From Amphibalanus amphitrite (taxonomy: Eukaryota > Arthropoda > Thecostraca > Balanomorpha > Balanidae): a DNA stretch of 64,000 nt. Both the position numbers and the translations under genes were made by a program. The notes beneath the pieces were generated by a model that was given only the letters and a program-made list of their open reading frames with translations, was not told the DNA's origin and made no database searches. Each line of letters begins with the position of its first letter. Position 1 is the first letter of the stretch. Location of the stretch: positions 1,469,001 through 1,533,000 of the forward strand of contig NW_024881535.1 of the NCBI RefSeq assembly GCF_019059575.1, written 5' to 3'. Positions 11,899 through 25,740 of this stretch are shown in pieces.

Positions 11899-14800
11899 GA
11901 ACAAAACAGTTAACAGGCTGTAAATGTGACGATAAACTATTTGTTTGATAAGCTGGCTGTTTTTTTAGCAATAGTGCTAAATTGTAGCGCATGTGATAGC
12001 ATATTCTTGGATTTTCTTGACTGCGTCTCTAGTCTACAACATTATTAATTTCATTTCACCACTTGACGCTGCTCATTATTTCTGGGTCACCATGTGATAC
12101 TCGGCTTAGCTGGTCGTTCATCACTTTCGGCGCCAAAGCAATGACTCCTATCAGTTCTGCTGACGTATGGCGCCTGCTGGGTACACAGCTCTTCTATTGA
12201 GACGATAGCCAGCACCCCAAGTTTTCAGAAACAACTAATGAGCCATTATAAGGCCCCCAGTGGATCGATGAAGCTACAGACCCGTCCCTTAGGCTTACAC
12301 CCAGACAGTAACAGCTGCACACAAACTGCAGACACTCGAAACAAACGACCAGGGGCTAGTCTGAACAAGGCGCTCCACCTGGAAGGAAATAAATGCCTGC
12401 GCATTGTTTTATAAGAGCTAAATACAGGGTAAAGGTCCAATTATTGTTCATTTGTTGTACTCGAAAGTTGACAGGATTATTACTGATGCGGTAAGCGATC
12501 ATAACAAAGAAACGTTCCCTCCTTTCAATGCCAACGTAAAATTAAGAGCTAATTAGTTGACCAATATTTGGTGAGTTTATTTTGCGGAGAAAGGTGCATT
12601 CAATACCTGGCGAAACGTCCCAAATACGTTGAGAAGTCGCACTGTCATGGCCTTCTCCCTATCTCTTCGGCCTTGTTTGTTATGCATCCTTGGGACGTCC
12701 TTTCGGCACCTCACACATCTCGCAGTCGTCAGCTGATTGATAGTGACGTCAGTTTTGGTCTGACCCCACTCAGATATACCGATCATACAGCCATGTTCGG
12801 ATATTGCTACACGTGTCGGGCTGTGTCCGCTTTTTGCCGTAAAATCGCCGACCGTGTACCGCGCTGGTGCATCTCTGACATCAATGCCCCGAGGGTAGCC
12901 CGTGCGCTCTGTCGGCTCACCAGTAAAGAGGCGTCAGATCGCCCGAGGGCGTGGTGGTTGTTGCTAACCTCTTGATGTGTGTCTGGGATGGTCAGCTGTT
13001 GAAGGGGCCCAGTTCAGTGGCCGGTGATGCCCTCTCGAGAAGCCATCTGTGCGTTTGTGATTGTGAGTGTGAGCACTGCTCAGTCCACCTTGTCAGTTCG
13101 GCGTCCGTGAAGTGCACGGTGAGGGTGGCCGTGACAGTTAGGCAGTGTTATGTGTGATAGGTATGTGTTTTCCTAGCAATAGCTTGTGCAATTTGGTGTA
13201 TGTACCTACTTCTGTGTTCACTGTTGATCGATATTTTCCTCAATTGGCTTTGTTTTTCAACGAATCACTGTGTTCACATACTATCATCACGACCGAAACC
13301 AATACACCCTTCCTCCAAATTGCCACTGATTGCCCTGTGATACCGCCCGATATGACTATTTTCCTGTTGTTCCCGTCAGGTTTTGGAGCAGAGTCCCACC
13401 GGCCGTTGGCGGGGTGTTATCATACAGAGTAGCAGCTACTCCACATCGCCCAGAGCTGGATACTTCCCCTCGAGCGCCGTCGTTCTTCTAGAGAGACCAG
13501 GTCAGTCCTGAGAGGGGAAGGTCAATGGAGTGTCGGGTTACCTGAAACCTGGTGAAGGTCCATTTGCAATGATATTGGGCATTGGGGGCATGTGACGGGT
13601 GTTATGTATCATGTATAGTTCACATGTGACTTCTGCAGTCAACGTTTGACTCCGTGGTCAGAGCTCGGCTACGGACAGCTTACTTGTCCACATTACAGGG
13701 GTCTAAAATCAGCCCGCCGGCCGCGTGACCGAAGTAAGAGGGATAATTTTGGTGGTTCAATAAGACCATGAAACCATTGGGTGTTCTTACATTAGCTAAG
13801 CGGATATCGGTGATGGCTTTCAAAACATCTGTTGGTAATGCAAGAGAATCAATCATTTTGCTATTTTGCTCGAGGGCTGTTTCCATTTGGAGCCGTATTT
13901 AGCTTATGCTCCCGGACAGGTATGAGGAAAACTCATCCCGATCAAATGATTTGAACATAGGGCATCAAACTACTTCAGCAACACAGCTGCAAATATATTC
14001 ACTCCATATACCACACAGTGACGTGATAGAAATGGTCTCAACTCCCAGCTAAATCACCATCTCTGCAACAAATTACACAATTGCTGCTCCAATACCGGAG
14101 CCTCCCTTCTTCTGAAGCTTCATACTGTGCTCGCTAGATGGCAAGGGCATGCAGCGGGCGATGCTTTGACGGAATATGGAGCCCTTGCCTTCTGCTCATT
14201 GCAACTCGGCACTGTTCATTAGGTACCACCGGCACCCCAGTCGGTGCACTGCGAGCCGCTACTTGGTGTAATGTTAATAGTTGCACAAGTGCAAAGCGGC
14301 TACATGAAACGGCTACAAGCGGTATATGACACGCGATGAAAGATTGCAGGACATCACTCGGGGAAATAAGGCATTAGGGAGTGTCGAGTCCGGTTTCCCG
14401 GAGAGCAAGAGAAGAGCACGATTATGGGACATACCTACACTCAGCGTCAGAGGACACATTTAGATAACGAGTAGCACTGCGGGTGATTTTCAATTCAGGG
14501 TCAGTGTTGCGCTTTGTGTCCCTATGCAAATGTCGTTCTCTTTGAGCTCGTGTTGACCCGGATCTATGAACTCCTGCTAGCTCCTGACTCAGCAATGACG
14601 TCACCGATGACCCATCCTCCTTTCTCTGTCCACTTCTCTCCACTCTGTCTCGCTGTGGTAAGCAGTATCGATCCCCATTGAGGCTGCGGGGCTGGACTGA
14701 CCCCCCCCCCCCCCATGATGCAGTGGTAGTGCCACAGATATTATAAAATCCAGCGGTGGATCCCAACAGGAGAGACAGTGGATTGATAACCGCCTGCCCA

Positions 14801-14950
14801 CACTAGCAGGAATTGGTTCTAATCTAACCCCACCAAAAATATGCATTTTTGACACGCATATGCATTTCGAACGGTGTTAGTCAATGAAAAATGTACACTT
14901 GTATTTTTTGTTGTACCTACATATTGTAAGGCATAGGTATAAGTTGCATG
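11899..14950. other. Unannotated sequence
   Basis: No gene, RNA or transposon recognised. The 135-codon frame at 12568-12975 has no domain and overlaps an antisense frame. A run of C (about 14701-14714) interrupts the region. Two perfect TGACGTCA sites lie at 12744 and 14596. Confidence 0.5.
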
Positions 14951-15210
14951 GGAAAACGCTTTTTAAATGGCCTCCTTACAATGAAATACCAAATGATGGG
15001 AGAATGAAATAATTATTGATGATTTCGACCACAGGTCATTATCAAAATAAGTCGGACAGAACTTTTGTAAGACTTCGTCTCGTCTTACAAAAGTCCTGTC
15101 TGGCTTAATTTGATAATGACCTGTGGTCGAAATCATCAATGCCTAATTATTTCAACCTCTGATCATTTGGTATTTCATTGTAAAGAGGCTATTTAAAAGA
15201 CGTTTTTTCT
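14951..15210. mobile_element. Roughly 260-bp hairpin MITE
   Basis: The left arm (about 14951-15072) and right arm (about 15085-15210) are inverted copies with scattered differences. They share gatgatttcgaccacaggtc, acaatgaaataccaaatgat and acttttgtaagac. The loop is only about ten bases (ttcgtctcg). There is no coding capacity and no clear target duplication. It is a foldback-type MITE or an inverted duplication. A MITE is preferred because the arms reach a common outer end (gaaaacg paired with cgttttt). Confidence 0.75.
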
Positions 15211-15611
15211 CAACCAACTAATAATGTAGACTGTGTTTTTATTTTCTCAAGTCTCAGAACGTTCGATCACAAAACATATGATACGTATACGGGGCCACAG
15301 GCGCTATAACGTTGACCTCCAGACACACAACACAACACACACAAGCAGGTCGTATATACTCACATACCATCGAGCCAAGCCCGTTCCCCACGCTCTGAAC
15401 CAGCTCACTTGGGCCCGAGCACTCGTACATGCGAGTGCAGTTTGCGGTAGCTGTCAGTAGAGCTGCTGTGAGACGCTCCCTATCTGTCGGTCCATCTGAT
15501 CACAATGGGATGCGGCCGGGATCTCAGATCTGATGGACATCCTAGAGGTATTCAAGGTGAAGTGTGGTCACTCAGAAGGTTGTCTGGAGAGGATGGATGG
15601 GGTTATAAGTA

Positions 15612-16508
15612 GGGGAGAGTGGGGCAAAGCGGCCACCCTAACGCTTCTCACGATGCCAACGCTTGATTTTGAAACTTGGAAAGATTCTTTCTATGCCAAT
15701 GTGATCCCTATTAAGTTGCCTTTTATTTCAACTGCGTTTTATTTCCAAAGGCGTTAACATATGGAAGATATTGACAAAACTTTAAACCTATGCATATTGG
15801 CCACTTTGCCCCATACCCTGGGGCAAAGCGGCCACCGGCGTCTTCTCAAGTCCCGATATGAGAAACAAAATAGTTGCCTCGTGTATACGACTAGGGTATT
15901 TGATGGTGACAAGGTTTAAGCGAGGATGGATGTTTGCTTTGTCAGCATCCCACCTGTAGGTAAACAAAGAAAGGATTTTCATGAAAAAACATTTAATTGC
16001 ATTATTTGGTAACTCATGCAACTGAAAAGTGGCCAAGATGAATGCATGACGACACATTTGAATATAAATAATGTTTTTATCCAGATGGAAACAACTTATG
16101 GCCAATTGGGGGGTGGCCACTTTGCCCCGGCCACTTTGCCCCGCGCATACCGTCCGAGACAAAAATATTCCAGCTTAGCTATTAGTGGGGTAAAAAACAT
16201 TAAAATTGGTATAATACATGTACGATAACCATGCAATGCATGGACAAGAACGCTTATAAAAATTCCAAACGGTTATGGAATAACATAACATTTAAAAATT
16301 GTAAACATAGTTGGTAATCTGGCAAGAAATGCTTTTCCGTGTTTCACAGAACAATGGTGATGGGCCTGAAACCCCGGTCTGGCTCATTCGAACGACCGTG
16401 AAGAGAAGTATAATTGGAAACCATAAATTGGAACTGAAGCCAGCTATGAAGGGCTAAAACGATGGGTGGCCGCTTTGCCCCGGGTGGCCGCTTTGCCCCA
16501 CTCTCCCC
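15612..16508. mobile_element. 897-bp non-autonomous element, TA-flanked, GGGGAGAGTGGGGCAAAG termini
   Basis: The left end starts GGGGAGAGTGGGGCAAAGCG and the right end is its inverse (CGCTTTGCCCCACTCTCCCC). TA abuts both ends (15610-15611 and 16509-16510). The terminal motif ggggcaaagcggccac recurs inside near 15822-15836, 16113-16142 and 16465-16486, so the element has several internal copies of its own ends. The interior has no transposase-like frame. The TA duplication suggests a Tc1/mariner-type relative, but the termini alone do not prove a superfamily. Confidence 0.75.
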
Positions 16509-18908
16509 TAGTCAATAGAGGGCTATATTTTGACTTCTGAGTCCTGAGAGCTGGTTGGTTGCCGCCCCCAAACGGCTTAACCACCTTTGCTCTGCATACT
16601 AGTATCTTATTCAGTCGTTTTTTACTTTTAAATATTTTATCCTTGATTCTCCACTTTTGTCTTAGCTGACTTGGTGTCACCCAGCCTGCTGTTTGCACAG
16701 AGGGCTTTTTTGTCTCTCATAATTGCAACATTCCATGCACCATCTCACGCTTGTCCGGGCCGCTCGCTTTGTAGTTTGTATAACAGCTAATGCTGCCAGA
16801 CAATGCTGCATGCTGCCAGATGTCGGACGTCCTCGGTGCCAAATATGGCGCACTGGCGACGAATTTGGCGCAGTGCGGTGGCCATCTGGAGGCCGTGTTC
16901 TGACTCTGGCCTCTGACGGCTAGTCTAAGATGTAAATGTTGCGCTCACGGAGTCTGAGAACAGGCCTGGAGACGCGTTGCAGCAGTGGCTTGCGGTTTGA
17001 ATGCGTGCTGCTGAAATGTTTCGCATGTGATTTGCTTGAGATATCGTGGGAAGCTATAGGATACGCATCGATATCGGGGAGGCGCTGCTTGACAGCTGAA
17101 AACATGTGATCGTTTGTGTGTAAGGGGAGGGCAGGGCGTAAATGAGCTAGTTTTCTAATGCGGATTCCTCATTGTTCTACCATATGGAGCGGTGTTACGA
17201 AATGTTCTAGGAAAGAAGATCCATGACGCCCCCACAAAGCGAGTTCTTGGAAATTTCAGCGGTTGATTCTTCAGGATGTGACGATAGCATCTCGAGATAT
17301 CCCGGCAGACAAAACCCAGGCTCAGTCCTGACTGCATCTCGAGATACCAGCCGGCAATATCTGCCGTGTCGTGAGTGCTAAACTGGCATCAACACCGGCG
17401 CTACTCTGTTCTCCTCCGCTCGTCGGCGACTTGTTGACACAAACAGGGGATTTCGGGGGCCGGACAGGGGATTTTGTGTGAGCTCCTCATCAGTGAAAAT
17501 GACCGCGGCCTGGCCACTGCCCTTTTTAAGAGGCTCGGGAGTCGTCCGTCCACCCTCGAAAACGGTCTCAGCTCTCACGTTTGAGATGACAGCGGCGACT
17601 GTGGTGGCATAGAGAACCGCTAATTCATGCAGTTGCCGCCTAGTGGCGCTGCTGACGTAAACGGCATCTACGCTGGCCTATGTCCGTGGACGCCGACCGG
17701 CTCGATTGCCGAATGGGTGGATAAGACCCGGCTGTGATGAAAGTGAAACTACAACGCAAGCCCTTAGTTCACCACCAGCTGACACTTATGGGGAAAAGTC
17801 CCAGGGCTCTGAGAAATGAGCAAGGATTGAGGAAAAACACCTTTCAGCTATCGGGTAAAGTAAAGAAGGGGAAGTGGAATATTCGGCTGAATAATCTGAA
17901 ATTTATAATGGCTCAATATACCTCTGTCCAAGATATTCATTTTATATGACAAACGAAGTGAATACTTCCTGCAAGCTCTACATTTTTATCTTATTCACTG
18001 AGCCAGATCCACAAAGTTTGTCAAAAATAACGCATCGTAAATTTTGTTCACCCGTTTGTTGGACGTATCATAACCATTATTTTTCCTCACGAGGCTGACT
18101 TTTTCCGTCCAGAACAAAACACAATGGCTCTGTGACTCTGTCCACTCCCCCGCACATTGTCCCCTGTCTAGGGGACGCAAACTCCACGTGGTAACGCTTC
18201 GGTGGCTCCACCCGTGACAGCTGAGGGGGCAGGGAAGGGGGGGGGGGACCGGGGACCATTGTTAGGTGACATTGATTTTTCCGCACATTCTGGGTCCTGG
18301 CTAACGAGCATGACAGACAAGATCGTCATAGGCTATGAGTCGGGGACGAAAGAAATAGAGGCGGGTTAAATACATCGGGGAGAAAGGTCTATGCATTATT
18401 TACATTTTATTTACGGGGAAAAAATCAATTATCTACTTACATCTTGTTGCTTTTCGTTATTGTCCTCACGCTAGAATGGATCTCCAACAACAAAAGATAT
18501 CGCACCATCTGGTTCGGTGACACAACTGCTCCATTCATCAGTACCCAACGTGTAAATCGGCCCATGCCTCTCAGTCTCTTCTATACACCACCTGACCTTG
18601 CATTATTTTCCCACGTAATAACGACTCCCACCACCCTCCACAGCGTCGTGATTCCGTGACACCCATTCCCGTGATTCCCTGTCACTATACCTCATCAGTA
18701 AATCACCGGGCCATTTTTCAGGGGGCGGCCCGACCTGTTAACTACCCTTCCCATACCCAAACGGGCTCTGTGTGGATCCCGTGCTGTCAAACAAAGACTA
18801 CCGACGAGCTACGAGTCATTGATCAAACAGCGTGCGAACTGCGTCAGGTGGTTGTCGCAACTCAATCCAACGTGGTGACCGCGTGACGGCTCTATCCTTA
18901 GCTCAGGC
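16509..18908. other. Unannotated sequence
   Basis: No gene recognised. An E2F-like TTTGGCGC lies at about 16863. A repeated gcatctcgagata word occurs at about 17289 and 17334. A run of about ten G lies near 18239. Confidence 0.5.
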
Positions 18909-19242
<334 letters not shown>

Positions 19243-19392
19243 CGCTCCGCTCTCATTTCCCCAACCCTGTTTTTCATATCCTTCTCACTCTATTTCTTAC
19301 CCTTCAGCTTCTCTTCCCTCTCGTCCTCGCTACAAACTACATCCTCAAGGCGAGACAACCTTGAACCTCCAGTCTACACCGTCCCAAACTTA

Positions 19393-22300
19393 TGCGTGGT
19401 TCACACCGGATCCGTAATGACCGTTACGTTCCGTAATGAATACGGTGGCGATTAAAAATATCTCGAAAGTGGAGGGCACAATGCAACGCGCATGCGTAGT
19501 TCGATTTTTTGACGCCGTAACGCCGTAATGGTTACGGATTCGGTGTGCACCGGGAATTGCCATCGCTGAGCGTCACCGTTCGAAACAAGTGCGCCAAAAC
19601 TCTATTTTGTTTATAGGCAAGCGGAAAATGGACTAAAGCCAAGAGCTGTTTTTAATATTGGAGCGCCAGAATGTAGACTTGTTTTACTCTCTTCCTTTTA
19701 ATTTGTTAATTTTGCTCTGACATAGCGGTCTGCAATTGTATCGAGTCATATCATTGTTAATTAAACGCCGATGGGCATTGGGCAGAACACTGGACGGAGA
19801 CTCTTGCATTATTTCTTGCATTACAAGAGGGCATGTAACGCTGAAGTTTATTTCTTACATTCTTGCTATTCGTGGATGATGGGAATACCAACGGACGCCA
19901 GAATCTGGATTGTATACCATTTGCTCGATTGGCTTGCCAAGAGTCAATGTGGATTCAAACGTCTGCCAATATCTACAAGTCCAAGTATCAAATTTAGCAA
20001 GTAGCAGAGGCAATATGGCCGGTGATGTTTACTCAGAACTCCATGAAACTCAGAACTCAGAACTCCATAAACAAGATACAAAGTAAGCCGTGAACGTTAC
20101 ACGCTGAGGGCATGCTCACAAGAAATAATAATTATTGGCAGGTTGATTCGAGCTAAGGTAAAAGGCCAAAGGGTCTGCACGTGCGCACGAGCAGACCGCT
20201 GCCCTCGTCAACATTTCGAAGCTTCACAATCGCTCGGCGATACCTTGGCTTAATCTACCAAAGATGCAATCCCAAGCAATCGGAACATGCCATTAAAAAG
20301 GGTAAGCACGCGCACGTGTGCAGACCAATACGCTCGCTGACCTGTGGAGTCTTCTAATATGCATGGTGTTATTCAGCATACTTAAAGGGAGATAATGACC
20401 TTTTTCCACAAAATCTGAGTTAGGACCATTTTCTGACAAAACACAACAAGTTATAATGTAAATTAAAACCATTTTGCTCAATTCGGTACCTTGCCGCAAA
20501 TATCTCAACTTGAAGTCACGTTAGCGGGGAGCGCTGAAAATGACCGTTGAATAAGTACTTACATCACTTTTTGGTACTTGCATGTAATTTTGTAAAATGA
20601 GCGTATCCTTACATTTGATCTTCATCACATCTAGTTAGTTAATGGTCGTCTATAGTGCCTTCAAAAGATTTTCATGGTTTGGGGGGTGGTTTGTCTAAAT
20701 TTACGCAACTATTTTTCCTGTTCATCATCTGACGCCATATGCTGCTATTTTAGTAGCAACGACTCAATTTTGAATCGGTCCCGCCGACTGCACAATAAAA
20801 GAAGATAGATACAACACTTTTGCGGCATCACTGAAAAACTTATGCAGTACTGTTATCAAAATTCTCATAACACCGTTCGACAAACCTGAAGTCTTTTTGA
20901 AATAAATATGCTTGTATTTTTCGCTTCAGGCTCTGACGCCAAAATAATGAATTTCGTAGTCGCAATCGCAAGATTTGGCTGCGTTTCTGGCGCATGCCGT
21001 TCATTTGTGGCGCAAAATAATACTTGGAAACAAAGAAGAGTAGGCACTATGTACCCCCGAATTAGAATCTAATTAATTCTAAACCGAATTAACTCTAATT
21101 CAAGTTAGAATCCTTACAACCAAGCAACGACAAGGCGATAACATAAACAAAAACCCAAGCGTCGCTGTTTGAAACAAAAGCGCCATATACTGCGACTTTT
21201 TTATAGAGAAGGACAACGCATTTCGGTGGGTGTTACAAGTACTGCAAGTACTGCTTCTTTTTTTGCAAAAATAAAAACCTTTTTCACATACGAAAATGTG
21301 CTAGGAAATTTTCATATTTTATAGAAACTACAGTAGAAATAGTATAGATGTCGAGTAATTTTTATTTAAGAAAAAAGAAAGCTCATTATCTCCCTTTAAT
21401 ATAAGCTCTATCGGCCCAGCTGATCTGCGGTTATGGAAAAAGGGTGCGCACGTGCGCACGTGCTAGCCTATACCCTCGCTGACCAGTACAAGCTGCAGGT
21501 CAGCATGGTGTCATTCGGAATGCTTAATATGAGCGTTATCGGCCCAGCGGATCCCGAGATATGGAGAAGGGGTACGCACGTGCGCACGTGCAAATCAATG
21601 TCTTTGCCAACCCGTGCAATATGCTTATAAACATGGTGTTATTCAGCATACAAAATATGAGCGCTATCGGCCCAGCCGATCCACAGATATGAAAAAGGGG
21701 TAACGCACGTGCGCGCGTGCAAATCAATGTCTTTGCCAGCCCGTGCAATATGCTTAAAAACATAGTGTTTTTCACCATACTTAATATGAGCGCTATCGGA
21801 CCATCCGATCCCCACATACTAAAAAGGGGTACGCACGTGCGCACGTGCATGCACAGGTCTTTGCCAACCTGTGCAATATTCATATTTACATGGTGTCCTC
21901 TAGCATACAAAATATGAGCGCTATCGCCCCAGCAGATCCCGAGATATTAAAAAGGGGTGTGCACGTGCGCACGCGCTGAAGAAATTCAAAACCGTTCAAA
22001 GGTCACCGGATGTGTAGTGTGCACCCAGCCAAAACAACAAACAAATTTTGAGCTGTATCGCTTCAGCCGTTCCCGAGTTATGAATGACGAGCTCTTCTGG
22101 AACCTCTCACGTCGCACGTGGCACGTGCTGTAACAGGCACTCATGACTTTTATGGATAGCACAATTCCATGAAGAAAAGATATATCCCCTCTCTAAAGAA
22201 GACCGCTCATCAAACAGTCAAACCGTTTTGGAGATACATGTCAACAAAAGTCATTACGGCGGCCGGTCGGCCGAAAAGTTCAATTTTCCCCAACTTCTGT

Positions 22301-22466
22301 TACGTTCCGTAACGAGTACGGTGGACGCTGCCAGTTTACGGCGGCTGGTTGCCAAATTTCAACTTCGCCTAGAAAAGTCGCAATGCTTGGGGAATCTTGA
22401 GAAATGTCTTGCTCATTACGGCCGTAACGGTTACGGCGTCATTACGGATCCGGTGTGAACCACGCA
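19393..22466. mobile_element. 3.07-kb TIR element with TGCGTGGTTCACACCGG ends
   Basis: TGCGTGGTTCACACCGGATC at 19393 is matched by its exact inverse at the right end (about 22440-22466), and both are followed inward by cgtaatgac and gttacg words. Each end is itself partly palindromic: a degenerate inverse of the terminus lies at about 19520-19548, and a gttacgttccgtaacgagta block lies at about 22302. Each end may therefore be, or derive from, a roughly 150-165-bp MITE. The interior is AT-rich, has no transposase-like frame and carries the E-box array (21400-21985). No target duplication is evident. Harbinger-type termini often contain GTTCACACCG, but this is only a resemblance. Confidence 0.65.
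21400..21985. repeat. Five-copy 128-bp tandem repeat with double E-box palindromes
   Basis: The 16-bp palindrome gcacgtgcgcacgtgc (two CACGTG boxes) starts at 21448, 21576, 21705, 21833 and 21961, a spacing of 128 or 129 bp. The third and fifth copies carry one or two substitutions. Between them lie gtctttgccaacccgtgcaa-like, ggtgttattcagcatac-like and atgagcgctatcggcccagc-like segments. Older, diverged copies of the palindrome and of the attcagcatac segment are visible at about 20170 and 20300-20385. Confidence 0.92.
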
Positions 22467-25400
22467 GCCCGCTGACCGGTCCGCCGCACCGGCCCCTTTC
22501 CCGCTCCCCTGTGTGTTTTGCACGGGGTGCTGAGGGAAGGGGAGGGTAGCGCAGGGGAGCGCAGGGGAGGGCTCCCCTGACCGCCAGCTGTTCGCCGTCC
22601 GTCAGCACGTGTGACGTCACGAGGGGAGGGGTGGAACCAGAGGGGGGGGGGTGGAGGGGGGCAGTGGTCAGTGGAAAGCACAGCATACTCGTATATGGGT
22701 GCAGCGGACGTATGACGTGTTATTGGACAATGGACGGCAACGGTATAGCAATGTTGAATGTTGACTTTACCTACCGTTGCCTCTGTATTTTATGAAGTTA
22801 GCCTTTTTGACCATTCAAAAAACTTATTTTCAATTCAAAATGTCATTAATAAATGGGCATGATATCGTTAATGTGCAGAAGGCGTTTCTTTTCGTTTGGC
22901 TTAGTCAATCGCCACTGTTACCAGGATTTTCTGTTGAAAGAATTAAAGTATGGTTATTGTTGACACAGCAGAGCGTGTGCGGTGCAAGCCAATCGTGTGC
23001 TCAAATCCCATTACACACGGGGATGTTCCATGCGCAAAGGACACCCAATTTGCCGTTCGTTTCACGCCAAAAGTGCTCACATATAATGCCTACGTAAACA
23101 TAATTAACAGCACGCACGTCGTACACTCACTATCTTCCAGTCCATTCTAATGAATAGGTACAGTGCATATTTGTCCCGCAAGGCGTGTGCCAATAAGTAA
23201 CATCCACATACACAGTTGGACTTTCACGCTAATTATAGTCACATGTTGCCTACACACGGCGATCATTATCAGTCTCGCACAATTGACGACACCTGTTCTG
23301 AAGATAAGGATCGCTCAGCGAATTATACACGGTGATGACGTAACTGGAGTACTATGTGACGTCACTGGAGGACTGGTAGACTGGGAGTGGCCCGGTGAAT
23401 GGATCGCTCGGCTAGGCGAGCACTGGACGGTTATTGAGGGAAATATCAACGATAGCCGTGGGAAAATCAGTCATGCAGTGTTGTTTTCCTGTTGTTCGAC
23501 TCATGAAAGCCAGTGCGTCAGTGATTCGTTCGGTTAGCAGGATGGATGAACTTACCATAAAAGGCTGTCGAGCAAAAGTTTGAGATCGTTTTTGTGGTAG
23601 CACGGTACACCGATGTCGTGTATTTCCAGTTCGCAGTTCAAGGGTGTATGAAAGATGGCAAAACTACTTTTAGTTTAGAGCCCTGCCTTAGAATTGGGCC
23701 ATTAAATATGTTTCACTTCTTCATTTGATGATTCATTTGTGAACACAATCCTTCCTTTATCAATGTAAGCGACCTGGCGCAATTCCTTTTTATCCGCAGT
23801 CCATTTTCATTTTAGCAGCTGAAGAAGAGCTGCAATTTAGACTTCATTGATTTGGGATTGTTACAGCTCTCTTTGTGAGCTACCAACCGAACTTCTTTTT
23901 GGTAAAGCTGCATCCGTGCTGCTCGAATCAAGGATTCATCATAGATGATCTCAAATTAAAAAAGAACTACACGGTTCTCGATATACGCTACTGCTTGACC
24001 CAGTTACAACTGTGTAAAAGACTGGATTTACAAATCAGTGATGATATCTGATGATTGTCCACCGTCCAAGCGATGTATGTAAGATGTAGATTTCTTTATC
24101 ACAGTCGTACGAGAAAGAACAAGAAAATGTCTCGACCGACACAATTGAGAAGGAAGGTTTGGCTTGAGGTGTGGCTATTTTTTCACCACGAACACAGATG
24201 TCAACTGAATGATACTGTACTGTTCCGCGTTTAATAACAGGAAATCCGGATCAAAAATTCGTGTTCTGAAGTCACTCATAAATTCCTTGTGACTCACTTA
24301 TCCATCACATTGTTCAAGAATTCAAATCGCCATAAATGGTTAGCACTTAGCAGTCGACTTTGTTGTATATCTTTCCTTTCAACTCAAATGTCTCCTGTCA
24401 TCAGACGATCATTAATCAAAGTTCCTCTGCTTTTTAATTTGTCAAACTCACGCAGTAAGCACGCAACCGACTGCGAACTCTTCCTCAAACCGCATGACAA
24501 TGACAAACTTGTGCGTCAGCAGCCTTACTGACCGACATTTGTCGGTGTAGACACCGTTTGTCGTGCAACGTTTTCAACACTGCGCTTCTGTCTAACTAGG
24601 CTCGCTGTTACTTTCTCATAACTTGTTCGGTTCATTAGTAGAACTTGAAGTTCATGTTTCTTATCTGCCTGCTCCTAATTCCTAAAGCTTCATCACAAAC
24701 GCCTGTTTTCACGCTTGTATGAAATGCTGCATGCTTCTGGCAATTTTGCACACATATACCCGGAATCGTTGGGCAATCTAAAAACAAAAACAAAAAAAAA
24801 CATCGAGATTGCAGCTTCTAACCTCAATAACCAATCCTGTATGTATGTTTAACACAGAGGCAGAGCAAACAATATAATTGCGCGGAGTGCTACTTTGCAA
24901 TACGAGGAAAGGAATAATTGACTTGTCTTGACGTAGGCTCGTCATGGTACTGAGTGTGCCGATAAGCAGTAACCTTATATTCTTTGCCGTGAACAGAAGG
25001 GGTTAATTGGCAATTTACCATGTTTGACGCAGAATAGACAGAAGGGGCACGTGTCATACTTGATTAGGTCGGAGTTACGGCATATTTGTGGCATCTTAGA
25101 GCAAATGTTAGCGTCTTAGATGCAAGCTTGTGGGGAGAGCTGGCCAGGTGACACAAGTGTCTGATGAGATGACGGAATGAAAGTTTGTGGTGAGACATCC
25201 TCTAAACTCGATTTTGTGAGGAACGACCTTGCTGAATTTGGCTTGGAAATGATTCCATGAGAGCTATATTAGTGGTGCTAGGCTTGTCATTTATGGGAAA
25301 GTAGAATTTAATGACTTCGATGGTTATTTTTAAATCAAATAGAAGTGTTGTAATTTAAGGAACGTTTCTATTTGAATTGAGCTTGGATTTTACGGATTTT

Positions 25401-25477
25401 GTTGTAACAAGCAAGACAAATTTCATTTATAAATATATTTAATGCTGGTCCTTCTGTCCATGCTAGTTCATCGTTAA
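22467..25477. other. Unannotated sequence
   Basis: No gene or complete transposon recognised. The first 200 bp are GC-rich with G runs, and the rest is AT-rich. Perfect TGACGTCA sites lie at 22612 and 23357. The frame at 23163-23537 has no identifiable domain. Confidence 0.5.
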
Positions 25478-25740
25478 AGGCCTGGCTACACTATGCGTTT
25501 TCTGCGTGCGTTTTTGCAGGTTTGCGTGTTTTGCGTAATATCGTTCTAGGAAAAAAGTTATAAACAATATAATTTTTACTTTGGTTATATACAAAAGCTA
25601 ATATAACTCTTATGTAACTAAAATTTAAGGTGAAAAACATCACAAAAACGTAATATCGTTCTTTTTTCTAGAACGATATCACGCAAAACACGCAAACACG
25701 CAAAAAACGCACGAAGAAAACGCATAGTGTAGCCAGGCCT
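25478..25740. mobile_element. 263-bp Harbinger-like MITE
   Basis: The left terminus AGGCCTGGCTACACTATGCG is mirrored exactly at the right end, flanked by TAA on both sides (25475-25477 and 25741-25743). A 3-bp TAA/TTA duplication is typical of PIF/Harbinger. The arms extend inward with gcgtgcgttttt and cgtaatatcgttct. It has an AT-rich loop and no coding capacity. Confidence 0.85.

Noticed and set aside
12568-12975. 135-codon frame as a gene
   Set aside because: No recognisable domain, overlaps an antisense frame, no splice or poly(A) context.
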